From Poteriospumella lacustris (taxonomy: Eukaryota > Sar > Chrysophyceae > Chromulinales > Dinobryaceae): a stretch of DNA of 28,579 nt. Position numbers and translations under genes: made by a program. Position 1 is the stretch's first letter, and the number at the start of each line of letters is the position of its first letter. The DNA lies in assembly GCA_008000375.1 (NCBI GenBank), contig SMOI01000355.1, positions 1-28,579 of the forward strand, given 5' to 3'. Positions 1-9,972 of the stretch are shown here, piece after piece. A model generated the notes under the pieces. It was not told the DNA's origin. It ran no database searches and worked only from the letters and a program-made list of their open reading frames with translations.

Positions 1-276
1 GCCGCTTACACCGGATCACCTTCGGCTGCTACGCCGCCAACTTATGCTGGCAGCAGCAGCTCGTCGTATCTTGAGCGCGGCGCCAGGCGGTTGGGCCTCG
101 ACCAGGATCTGCGCCTTGCGGTCGCTGAGCTGCAGCTCGATGCCACCTCGTCGCCGTCCAGCGAAGAGGCGTCACTTTCGCAACGACCAAAGGCGACGTC
201 AGCGCTGGGTCTGCGACGAGACGTCGACCTGGACCAGCTGGACTACTACAAGACGGCCGCCGCGTCGGTGAAGTGA
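1..276 (+). CDS. 3' end of an unidentified protein-coding gene (partial)
   Basis: Frame 1 is open from the left edge to a TGA at 274-276, giving about 91 C-terminal residues. The segment is rich in Ser, Ala and Pro, with a stretch rich in Leu, Asp and charged residues near the middle and the ending DQLDYYKTAAASVK. I see no recognisable domain, membrane segment or catalytic motif. The start lies outside the window, so length, intron structure and function cannot be judged. Codons prefer G or C in the third position, as in the neighbouring genes, and the gene is convergent with aquaporin A 155 bp away. It could also be the last exon of a larger scaffold-like or regulatory protein. I do not recognise it. 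Confidence 0.5.
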   Translation, partial: AAYTGSPSAATPPTYAGSSSSSYLERGARRLGLDQDLRLAVAELQLDATSSPSSEEASLSQRPKATSALGLRRDVDLDQLDYYKTAAASVK

Positions 277-431
277 CGCAAGGTGTGATCCGCCGTCTGC
301 GGTGTGTATGTGTGAGTGTGAGTGTGTGTTTCGTATTATGCGGTGCTGTGTTTCGAGCATGTTAATTACTAAGTACGTCTGGCGAGAGCCAGGTCTGTCC
401 TTCAGCCGCCTACGAGCCGGTGGCGACGCGT
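277..431. other. Short convergent intergenic spacer with TG-rich tract
   Basis: This 155 bp gap separates the TGA of the left partial gene from the stop of aquaporin A on the opposite strand, so it must hold both 3' untranslated regions. It contains a GTGTGAGTGTGAG-type simple tract at about 301-330. No clear AATAAA or other poly(A) signal is visible. Confidence 0.5.
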
Positions 432-1577
432 TCAAGTGTAGTCGGCGAGGTCCTCTTCCTCAAATCCGTCGAAGCCGCCGGTGGTCACCGCGGCGGCCGG
501 TCGGTCGTTGCGGGCGGGGCGTCCACCGCGGGCGGCAGGTTGCGGCTGCTGGAACTGCGGCGCGTAGACTTCGTCTTCCTCTTGATGGTGCACGGGGTTG
601 TACTGGGTGTTCGCACCAGCGTCTTGTCCGGCCTGTTGGTTTGGCGAGGTGGACTGTCGGCCCTTGTTCTTGAGCTTGCGCTTCGCCTTGCCGGCCTGGA
701 AAATGGCCGTGTCCATGTCCTTCGCGCCCGCAAAGTTCTCGGGCTTCAACGAGCCATACTCTGAAATGACGCACACGCACTAATCAGTGTCCGTCGTCGC
801 CATCAGACCCAAATGCGGGCGGGGGAACTCACCGTAGAAGAAGGCTGCCACGGCAGCGCCAAACATAGGAGCGAACCAGAACATCGCCTGCTGGGAGGCA
901 TAGGTACCAGGAATACCGGCCCACTGCGCCACCAACGATGGGCCAAATGAACGGGTTGGGTTGATGGAGCAGCCATCGATGGGCAGGAGAAAGAGGTGGG
1001 CGACCATCACGGACATGGCGATGGGGTACACTCCGAGAGGTCCGCCGCCCTCGCTGGGGATGTCGATGGTCGACAACACGTTGAACATCAGCAAAGCCGT
1101 TCCCAGCATTTCGGCGAAGAAAACCTGGCCACCGGTGAAGACGGAGGTGTCCCACGAGTTCGATCCGAAGGCACGAGCGGCAGGCCAGTTGCTACCGAAG
1201 ATCGCCCACAAAAACAGCGCACCGAAGACAGACCCAAGCATCTGCGACAGAGTGTAGCACACGGTCTTAACCAGTGAGGTACGTCCGGCAACGAAAAGTC
1301 CCAGGCTCACTGCGCTGTTGATGTGGCCACCGGAAAGAGGACCGAAAATCTGCGCCAGTGTCAAAATGCCAAATCCGAAGGAAGCGGCCACCATCATGAG
1401 ATTAGGGTTCGTGATGTTCAAAGTAACCATTGCACAACCACAGCAAAGCAACACAAAGAGGTGCATCGCAAGAAATTCCGCCAGACATGCTCGGAGGAAC
1501 TTGTTGTCGATATCTTCCCAGATGATCAACTGCTTGCCCTTGATCTCAATGACTGTTGGCAAGTTGCGAGGCGGCAT
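432..1577 (-). CDS. Aquaporin A (MIP family) with NSA first motif
   Basis: Six-TM water channel of the major intrinsic protein family, 357 residues from exons 1577-833 and 760-432 with a 72 bp GT-AG intron (761-832). The start at 1577 is chosen by alignment with aquaporin B, although the frame stays open upstream. The two half-helix motifs are N87-S88-A89 (within GGHINSAVS) and N206-P207-T208 followed by Arg209. The residues at the aromatic/Arg filter positions are Phe67, His194, Cys203 and Arg209. These equal the set of orthodox water-selective channels such as human AQP1, so water transport is inferred despite the missing first-motif proline. After the last TM, the tail of roughly 110 residues is hydrophilic, with Gln/Pro-rich and acidic parts (EEEDLADYT end), and probably serves for trafficking or regulation. 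The gene is divergent from uL3m. The alternative is a channel of altered gating or solute range. Confidence 0.9.
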
Positions 1578-1978
1578 TTGGAAACGGCGACTGTGGTTGA
1601 GACGAAGAACAATATCTGACCTCACTGACGACGACCTCGGGTGGCAAATACGAGCAAACAGGCCGACGAGATCAGTCAGCCTCAGATGTGCTCCGGATCG
1701 GCGTGCGTCGTCGTCGCAAACGCAACAGTCGCTCGTCACTCGGCACTTGTCGTTTGTCGCCGACATCGCCGGCCACTGCTGCCCATTACTCTTATCACAT
1801 CGTACTGCACCTCTGCCAAACTGGTCCAGTGCTGGGATGAAAGTGTGTGTTGGACGCTTTCTCCACACGAAACAGCGCCACCTGCGTTCGTAGTCAACAT
1901 GTTCTTCTACACAGTTCACTTTGCTTTCCTTGTCGCCAGCCGACCATCGCACACTAGCGACGGCAGTGGACACTTGCA
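1578..1978. promoter_or_regulatory. Divergent promoter region, aquaporin A / uL3m
   Basis: These 401 bp separate the start codons of aquaporin A (-) and mitochondrial uL3 (+). The aquaporin frame stays open across the whole region but has no similarity to aquaporin B's N-terminus, so I treat it as 5' untranslated and promoter sequence. No TATA box or other convincing core element can be named. Confidence 0.4.
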
Positions 1979-2984
1979 ATGGAGATGATTCGAGGAGCAG
2001 CTCAAAGTCGTGCTCTGCAGAGCGTGATGCACGTGCAGAAGCGCTTCCTGAAGCGACCAGCCGTGAACACTTCGCAGGTTAGAAGCAGTTTCTTGACCCC
2101 GCCGGTCGTGTGCTTGTTTCTGAAACTTCCTTACTCTCTGGTCGATAGTTGGAGTCAGGTCGAAGAACTGGCGCTCTGGCCATGAAGGTTGGCATGCTTC
2201 CCTTCTGGGACAAGTGGGGCAACCGACACGCGACCACCGTTCTGCAACTCGACGAGTGCCAAGTGGTGCAAGTCAAGAAGGACGAAACAGATGGGTATTC
2301 TGCCTTGCAGCTGGGCGTGGGCGAAGCAAAGCTGAAGAGAGTGAACAAGCCGGACATGGGCCACTACGCGAAAGCGGAAGTGAAGCCCAAGCGCAAACTG
2401 ATGGAGTTCCGGGTCACGCCGGACGCGCTTCTGCCTGTGGGCACACAGATTAAAGCGCCCCACTTCGTGCCTGGCCAGTTGGTAGACGTTTGTGGAATCA
2501 GCAAGGGCAAGGGCTTCCAGGGCGTCATGAAGCGATGGAACTTCCGCGGTGGCTTCGCTTCGCACGGTGCTTCCGTGTCCCATCGCATCCCCGGATCTAC
2601 CGGCTGCCGACAGGACCCTGGTCGTGTGTTCAAGAACAAGAAGATGGCGGGGCGCATGGGCTCCGAGCGAGTGACCGTGCAGAACCTGCGCGTGCTGAAG
2701 ATCGACCCGTCTCGCGACCTGATCTACGTCAAGGGCGCCGTCCCCGGAAACAGCGGCGTCTTCCTCCGAATAGTTGATGCAGTGAAAGGTACGACTGCGC
2801 CGTCTCTATGCCCATCGCTGACCGCCCTCTCACCGTGTTGACGTGCACAGGGCCCTTCTTCCCGAGCCCCCCTCCGTTCCCCACCTTCGCTCCTCCCGCC
2901 GACTTCGACGCGACCGTGCCGCTCGTCGCCCCTGAACCTGAGAAGGACGTCAACGACAAGAAGGAGCCCGATGACGCCCTGTAA
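1979..2984 (+). CDS. MRPL3: Mitochondrial large-subunit ribosomal protein uL3m
   Basis: Bacterial-type ribosomal protein L3, 290 residues from exons 1979-2077, 2149-2788 and 2851-2984 (introns of 71 and 62 bp). The first 33 residues (MEMIRGAAQSRAL..., later KRFLKR) are rich in Arg, Lys, Ser and Ala, like a mitochondrial targeting peptide. The frame passes through exon 2 into an L3 core: WGNRHATTVLQLD near the start, then KGKGFQGVMKRWNF, HGASVSHR, GSTGCRQDPGRVFKNKKMAG and GNSGVFLRIVD. In this family the basic loop reaches towards the peptidyl transferase centre. The last exon encodes a Pro-rich end (FFPSPPPFPTFAPP) and an acidic C-terminus. Met3 (1985) is an alternative start. A plastid L3 is a less likely reading because of the presequence type. 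Confidence 0.92.
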
Positions 2985-3416
2985 ATAGTGCTTCTGCGCT
3001 GGTAGACAAAAGCTGCTTCTGAGCAGTGCTGTAAACTGCGTTAAGATGGTGAGCTCGCACACGTCCTTCGCTCCGCGGCGGGTTTCTGTGGCTTTGTTGT
3101 CGGCTGCCGCAGAATTGAACCATCTCTTGCGCTGTGGTTTCGTGTGACAAGCGGCGCTCAGGGGCTGTGTCGACGAGGTCCGCAAGTGCTGGTCGACCTG
3201 TGGCGGCGCGCCATCGCAGCGCACTGGCCGCTCTCCGCGACGTTGGCCGCGACCGTTGCTGCGCGGCGCCACCTTCTTAAGGCAGTTTACAGCACCGCCG
3301 CCTGCGTGACCTGTGATCGAGACCCGGCCTCGAAGAGGAGACTGAATAGTGGAAACGGAAACATACAACGAAATAGGCTACAAACTACACTGCACTGCAC
3401 TGCACTGCGCTGGCAG
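2985..3416. other. Convergent intergenic region, uL3m / tandem channel
   Basis: These 432 bp lie between two facing stop codons. No conserved frame or RNA gene is seen. Just beyond the channel stop there is a short CACTG pentamer repeat (about 3386-3407). The region presumably supplies both 3' untranslated ends. Confidence 0.45.
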
Positions 3417-3597
3417 CTATACCGACAGCGGCGGCAGGTGGCCCGGCGAGTGCCCGCTGTGCGAGGACAGGCGCCGCACGTGCTGGCGCAGCCGCGCACA
3501 CTCTTCTTCTGTCAACGCGCGAGAGGCGCCCATGCTCATTTGTGCTCGAAAGGCAGCGGACGCGTGTGCGGCCGCCGGTTGCTCGGTCGTCGCGGGT

Positions 3598-3628
<31 letters not shown>

Positions 3629-6600
3629 GTTGTGCGTCCAGCTGCAGCGTGGCCCCCGACCGCAACGAGAGCGACCGCTGCAGGCCGCGTCGCAGCACCT
3701 TCTCTGCGTCTTCGTTGCGACCCGCAACAGGCGCAGCCGTTGGCGTGGGCGTTTGAGGCCGCGCGAACGGGTTCGCCGCGTCGCGGCCGGCGAAGAGCGT
3801 GAGGAACTCGCCGAGGAAAAACGACTTGACGACGTTGAGCAGCAGCAGCACGCCCAGGACGTACCAGGCGGCGAAGAAGCAGCGCGCGCCGAACGTGTCC
3901 ACCGACGTGGCGAAGCCGGACGCGATGACGTCGAAGTCGGAGACCTTGAGGCAGCAGAAGAGCGTCAGCACGGCCGAGCAGAAGTCGTTGAAGTTCAGCG
4001 TGAACAGCGCGTTGCTGGCGTACGTACTGCGCGCGAAGGCGTCGTTCGTCTGCGCGAGATCTGTCCGGATCGCGCCGCCGAAGACCATTTCGCCCAGCGA
4101 GGCGAAGGCGTAGCCCGTGCACATGAAGACGATGCCCAGCGTCAGCGTCTTCGTCAAGACGCGCCGCAGGAGGCGGCTCAGCGCAGTCACCAGTCGCTGG
4201 TACTTGCGGAATCGCCGCAGCTCGCTGCGTAAGGCGCGTCGCTGCTCTGCGCTCAGCGCGAGGCGGTCGTCGTCGTCGGGCGCCGCGCCCCTCTCGTCGT
4301 CGTCGGGGGCGGGCGCTGGCGCTTCGACGGTGGTGGCGCGGCTGGCTGCCAGCTGCTCGAGGCGCCGCTGCGACAGCAGCAGGAACAGCGCGCGCAGGTT
4401 CCGCGGCGCGACCACGAGCTTGAGCATCATGACGCAGCGCGCGAGCAGCGTCCAGCCCGTCACTTGGCTGCCCTCGGCGCGCCCGGCCGCCGCCGACACG
4501 CCGCCGTCCACCACGAGCGCCACCACGAGCAGCGACGCCACCACCGCGTCGAAACGCGCGCGAAAGCTGCGCAGCGCTTCGGCGCCGCCCAGCGCTGCGA
4601 CTTTGACGAGCATCTGCCCGGCGCAGACGAGCGTGACGAGGAGGTAGACGAGGCGCGAGGACGGCGTCGAGGCGTACAGCGCGCGTCGGTTCAGCAGCAA
4701 ACTCGCCAACACCAGCGCCGCGCACAGCGCGTCCACGACGATGTCGACCACGCGGCTGCGCGCCAGCCCCTGCAGCAGACACGCGAGCCGCGCCGACGGG
4801 GCCGCAGAGGACGCGGAGGACGCGGAGGACGACGGGCCGCGCGCGTCGGCGGTGGGCAGCGCCTCGACGAGCTGCAGGCGGATGCGCACGACGTCGAGGA
4901 GGAAGAGGAAGTCGGCCAGCGCGACGCGGCCGTCGCAGTCCACGTCGAGGATGTCCAGCAGCACGAGGCGCGCCTCGCCGCGCGGGATGCCGACGCGCGC
5001 GAAGTCGCCGTACTGGTCGCGCAGCGCGTCGAGCAGGCGCAGCATGCGCGGCCGCGGCACCACGAGCAGCTCGGGCTTCTGCGGACACGGCTTCGCCAGC
5101 AGCGCGAACGCGCGCATCAGCAGAATGCGGCGATTGGCGCGCAGCACGTCGGCGGCGTCCTGCGAGTTGCGCTGGAACTCGACGAGCACGACGACCACAA
5201 CGAGGTTCAGCAGCAGGAACGCGCCCAGCGCGATGAACGAGACGAAGTAGAGCGCGGACTCGCGGAAGCGGCGGTAGGAGGGCATGACCTGGTTGGGGAA
5301 CGAGGACGACGTGATCGCCGCGAAGACCGACCACGTCGCGTCGCCGAAGCCGTCGAAGTAGACGTCGTCGTCCGCGCCGCTGCGGTCGCTGACGTGGAAG
5401 ATCAGCGGGCCGAAGCCGGCGAAGACGAGCACGAGCAGCGCGAGCAGCACGAGCATGAACGACAGGCGCGGCAGGATGCGCAGGACGATCTTTAGCTTCG
5501 TCAGCGAGCGGCGGTTGAACCACAACACGAAGAGGATCGCGCCCAGCGACGCCACGCGCACGGCGCGCTCGGCCTTCGTCTGCGCCGCCGCCGAGAAGCG
5601 CGACGCGGTCGGCGATGGACCCAGAACGGCCAGCGCGCCGACGAGCAGCGTCGCGAGACACGCCGCGTACGCCAGCAGCAGCAGGCGACACGCGCGGCTC
5701 GCCGACAGCTGGCGCAGCTGGCGCAGCGTCCACCAGTCGCGGTCCAGCGCCTCTTTGTAGCCCAGCTCCAGCAGCAGGCCGCCGACCAGCGCCAGCAGCA
5801 GCGGCAGCTTCAGCGCCGCCTCGGTGCGCGAGCCCATCAGCGGCAGCCCCGAGCGCGGGTAGAGGTCCTCGTCGCGCCAGTCGTCGCCCGGCTGGTTCAC
5901 CGCCGCGCGGAAGGTCCACAGCGGCCGGCTGAAGAAGCGCAGCAGCGCCAGCGCCGCCGCGGCGACGCGCAGGAGCGTCGCCAGACGCGAGCGCCAGGCG
6001 AAGCACGCGAGCGCGCGCGCCGAGCCGTGCAGCACCTTCTGCGACCCCTCGCGCGCGAACTGCACAAGGACCGCGGCGCGCTGCAGCCGCGAGATGCGGC
6101 GCTCGCCGTACATCCACTGCGCCCAGCTGCGCGAGGCGGCGTCGCCCTCCTCGTCGCTGTGGTCGTCGTCCTCGGCGGCGGCAGCGGCGGAGGCGGCGGC
6201 GCTGCGTCGCTCGGCGGGCGGCGGCACTGACGCAGCAGCGTCGCTGAGCCGCGTCGCGGGCCGCACGGCCTGCAGCGCGAGGCCGATGACGATGGGGTCG
6301 AGCCCGTCCGACGTCGACGCATCAGTCGCCGTCGCTGCCGCCGGCCGCGTTGACCGCGCCGCTGACGACCGCTGCGGTTGCCCGCCGCCGCCGTCGCCGT
6401 CGTCGTCGTCGTCGCTGCTGAGCAGCTGCGCGTCGAGGCGGCCCTCGAGCGCGTCGTCCTCCGCGTCGAGGCTGTCGCCGTCGCCGTCGCTGTCCGCGTC
6501 CGCCGCGAGCGCCGCGCTCAACGCCGAGCGCGGCGCGTGCTGCGACTGCAGCGGGTTGCGCACCTCGACGGGCTGCAGGCTGCCGTAGCCGGCGGCGGAC

Positions 6601-9450
6601 GCGTCGGTCGCTTGCGCGAGCAGCGGCGCCGTCAGCGCTGCGGCTGCGGAGGGCAACGAGGCGCGCCGCTGGCTGCCCAGCGGCGGCGACGCGGAGAGCG
6701 ACAGCGACAGCGACAGCAGCGAGTCGCGCGCATCGGCGTTGGCGACGAGCCGCTGCGTCGCGGGCGTCGGCGTGTGCGCGGCGATGAGGCGCGACAAGTC
6801 GCGGCGCCGCTGGCTGCTGGCGAAGATCGACTGGGCGAACGGCTCCAGCGGCGACGCGGCGGCGGGCGGCGACTGCGCGAGGGCGGGGGACTGCGGCGGC
6901 AGCGCTGCCTCGGCGGCCGTCGACGTCGCCTTCGGCGCTGTGGATGGCCCTGCGGGTGGCGTTGGCGGAGCCTCCGCGACGTCGCTGGCGGGCGCGGCGG
7001 CGGCCTGCTGCGCGCGCAGCGACTCGAGGTAGCTGACGAACTGGTTGATGATGACGGCCGTGACGATGTTGAGCATGAAGAGCACGCCCAGCGCGTACCA
7101 CGCGGCGAAGAAGACCTCGGTCCACTGGTCCAGCGAGGCGACGAAGCCGCTGGCCGTCACGTGCATGTTGTTCACGTGCAGCAGCACGAACATCGTCACG
7201 AGGCCCGACGGCATATCGTTGAAGTTCAGCGGCCAGTAGCCGCTGGCGCCGTAGTCGCTCTGCGCGATCGCCGCGCCCGTCGCGCCCGTTTTGACGATGG
7301 CGCCGCCGAAGAGCTGCTGGCCGAGCGCCGCGAAGCCGTAGAGCAGCACGAAGAGGCACAGGAAAAGGAACGAGAACTGCGACGCCGTCTGGAACGCGAA
7401 GGCGAAGGCCAGGCGGTGCGTCTGGCGGAAGCGCGCGAAGGTCTGCGACGCGAGCACGTTGCGCAGCCACAGCGCGACGCGCACGAGGATGAAGCTCTGC
7501 AGCGCCGAGTTCGCGCAGAAGTTGGGCAGCGCCTCGTCGCCGTCGGCGGGCGTCGCGGCGAGCAGCACGACGACGGCGAGCGTGATCGCGCCGTCCGTCG
7601 AGTTGCGCAGCGACTTGTAGTAGCGGAAGGCGCCCTTCGCCAGCAGCTTGCAGGCCGCCTCTGCGCAGGACAAGAGCGCGAACAGCACGTGCGGCGCGAA
7701 GGACGAGCAGTCGGCCCGCGCGAGGCACAGCACGCCCACCGCGTCGATGAGCGAGTCGGCCGCCACGTCGAAGCGGTACGAGTCGACGACCATCGCCGCG
7801 CGCGACAGCCAGTGTGACTCGCCGGCGTCCGCGACCTGCGCTGCATCGGTAGTGCGTGCGGCTGGCGCTGCGGTCGGCTTCGTGGGCGGCTGGCGCTGCA
7901 GCACGTGGTCGACGACGCGGTGGTCGAGGCGGCCGTAGGCGGACGCGGCGGACGAGATCGTGCGCCGCCGCTGCTCCTCGGCGCCTTCGCCGAGCGACTC
8001 GGCGGGCGGCTGGCCCGTTGGCGGCGGCGTCGCGGTCATCTGCACCGAGAACGAGCTCCACAGGTGCGTCAGACTGCCGCTGAAGCTGCCGCGCACGGAG
8101 CCGGTCGAAGTGCGCCGCGGCTGCCGCGCGACGGAGACGAAGCGCTCCACTTTCGCCAGTTTCGCGCGGAGAACGCGCAGAGCGCCGTGGAAGCAGCGCT
8201 CGCGAATGTGGAGGAAGTCTTCGGCGCTGACGACGCCCAGCGCGTGTTCGTCCAGCTGCACCGCGAGCGCCTCTCGCTCGGCGTCGCTCGGGCCGCGAAG
8301 CGTCGGCTCGTAGCTCGCGTACATCTCCGCGATGAGCGCCTCCACCTGGCCGTACGGCAGCGAACCGCGGCCGCTCTGGTCCAAAATGCGGAAGGCGCGC
8401 TGATGGAGCCGCTGCGAGATGTCGCGCTCGCGCTCGACGATGTGCGTGTGCTCGAGGCGGAAGAAGAGGTAGACGAAGCCCAGCACGACGTTGAGCACCA
8501 CCCAGTCGCCCACGACGATGTACACGTAGAAGAAGAGCGCGTACGCGCGATTCTGGTCGAAGGCGGGCATCATGGGGATGGGCCAGTTGGAGCCGTTGAG
8601 CACCATGAGCAGGTTCCACACGCCCGTGCCGAAGGTCGGGAACGTCTGCACCACCTCGCTCGACGAGGTGGGGAAGATGAGAAACGCGGTCACCGTGAAG
8701 AAGAGCACGACCGAGACGACCAGCGCCAGAAGGAGGAGGAACTTCGGCAGGAGGCTGAGGATGTAGCCCACGTGGCGGTCGTACTTCCGCTCGACGAGCA
8801 CCACGACGAGGGTGACGATCGGCGACGTGCTGAACAGGGCGCCGCCGCCCACGATGCAATAGACCAGCTGCATCAAGAGCGAGCACGAATGAATGGCGAG
8901 GACCAGCGCAAAGGCCTGCGACATGCGTCGATGCCGCGACTTGCCGTGGTAGCCCAGCTCCAGCGCCACGGCGGCCCACAGAATCGCCACCGCCGCGCAG
9001 CCCAGCAAAGTCGACGCGAGAACAGGCATATACGACATCTGATATGACGGGTAGACAGAGCCGTCGCTCCAGCTGTCGTCGGTCCTCCGAAAGGTCCAAA
9101 TGGGGTACTCGAACACGTGCACGAGCAGGATCGACCACGCGGCGATGCGGAAAAGGGTATGAAGCTACGGTGAAGGAGGCAGCACGGTGAGGCCAAAGCG
9201 ACAAAACAGACACGATCGTAGGAAATCAAGATCACCTTCTTTCTCCATCGGTAACAGAATCGAATGCTTTCGCTGAGAACCTCGTCCTGCAGCTTTTGGC
9301 CGTCGAAGGCGCATTCCAGAACCAGCGCGGCCTCTTCAATCGAGTTCAGCCGCCGATCAGCATTCTGGATGATGTTCTTTGGGGATTTTTATGCAGGCGT
9401 TTCAATGGTTCACAGGCTCGAAATCTTACCGAGAAGATATAGTCAATCAT
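3417..9450 (-). CDS. Four-domain cation channel made of two tandem TPC units
   Basis: About 1965 residues from exons 9450-9430 (7 codons, MIDYIFS), 9364-9236 and 9164-3417, with introns of 65 and 71 bp, all in phase 0. Each half resembles a complete two-pore channel (TPC): two 6-TM domains with an EF-hand-like linker. Pore segments lie near residues 241 (NGSNWPIPMMPAF), 715 (LLHVNNMHV), 1336 (TSSSFPNQVMPSY) and 1792 (CLKVSDFDV). Linker EF loops are DQSGRGSLPYGQ near 308 (degenerate) and DVDCDGRVALAD near 1457 (good). Residues about 770-1060 form a Ser/Ala/Pro/Asp-rich linker without membrane segments. The start of half 2 (AAVLVQFAREGSQK) matches the exon-2 segment of half 1 (AALVLECAFDGQKL), which supports both the splice model and an internal duplication. 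TPCs normally dimerise on endolysosomal or vacuolar membranes; here one chain could form the whole pore (inference). The C-terminus holds a poly-Ala tract. Confidence 0.85.
3598..3627 (+). repeat. (GCG)n microsatellite coding for poly-Ala in the channel tail
   Basis: An uninterrupted GCG/GGC run on the + strand, read on the - strand as about ten alanines in the cytosolic C-terminus of the tandem channel. Runs of this type change length easily. Confidence 0.8.
6694..6722 (+). repeat. GACAGC hexamer repeat in the channel linker
   Basis: Repeated GCGACA units encode an alternating Leu-Ser run (LLSLSLSLSLS on the - strand) in the low-complexity linker between the two TPC-like halves. It is part of the open reading frame. 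Confidence 0.7.
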
Positions 9451-9972
9451 GAATCTCACTCATGCCGCACCGCGTCCAAACTTCAGTTGCGCGCAGGATT
9501 GACGAGCGTTGTGGGTGCGCTTTTGGTTATCTCCACGACGCAGAACTTGATGCCGAATCCACCGTGTTTACGCGGGTTTTAGGTGTTCAAACGACTCGAA
9601 TCGATGCGACGCCAACGAATCGGTGGCCGCGTCGTCGTCATGCCACACATCGTCGTCGTCGTCGTGTTTGAGTGTACAGACGGACGCGAAGCTGTCCGCA
9701 GACACTCTCTCATCGATCGTGATCGTCGGTCTGTCGGTCTGTCGGTCTGTCGGTCTGTCGGTTTGTCTGTCGGTTACAGACCAGCGAGCTCTCAGTCACT
9801 GCTCAGTCACAGGTCACTGTCTGTCGGTCTGTCCGCAGATCCTCCCGACGGCGGCAAAGCGGCTCAGCAGGGCAGAGGCCCGTTGATTGACCCGTGGTTG
9901 ACTGACGAGTTGAACACTTTGGTTTATCGCCGTGGGGAATTGGAGGACAGCTTCTATCACTGCATTTCTCCA
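9451..9972. promoter_or_regulatory. Divergent upstream region, tandem channel / PH-START gene
   Basis: This is the 5' space between the channel start (9450, -) and the conservative start of the PH-START gene (9973, +). It contains a CGGTCTGT octamer repeat (9727-9773) and a CTGTCCGCAG sequence at 9829-9838 that could be a splice acceptor. The + frame from 9838 to 9972 is open and looks protein-like, so the right part may be coding in the PH-START mRNA. Confidence 0.4.
9727..9773. repeat. CGGTCTGT octamer tandem repeat
   Basis: Four perfect CGGTCTGT copies are followed by variant copies (CGGTTTGT, CTGTCGGT). A related piece recurs at about 9817-9834. It lies upstream of the PH-START coding region, probably in an untranslated region or a 5' intron. 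Confidence 0.8.

Noticed and set aside
1578-1979. N-terminal extension of aquaporin A by up to 134 residues
   Set aside because: The frame is open, but the extension has no match in aquaporin B and reads like random Arg/Ser/Cys-rich sequence. Met at 1577 gives a normal MIP N-terminus.
6378-7817. Long + frames opposite the channel gene (also 3144-4232, 4464-5495, 7905-9047)
   Set aside because: These are Arg/Glu/Gln-rich antisense shadows without recognisable domains or plausible splice context.
6322-9213. A 963-codon open frame in another - frame overlapping the channel
   Set aside because: It is Arg/Ala-rich with no domain, and it shadows the channel frame, which has TM segments and pore motifs.
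9583-9837. Coding use of the octamer repeat (reading as repeated RSVGLSV) at the PH-START N-terminus
   Set aside because: A simple repeat upstream of an acceptor-like site is better explained as UTR or intron. Only 9838-9972 looks protein-like, and this is noted as uncertain.
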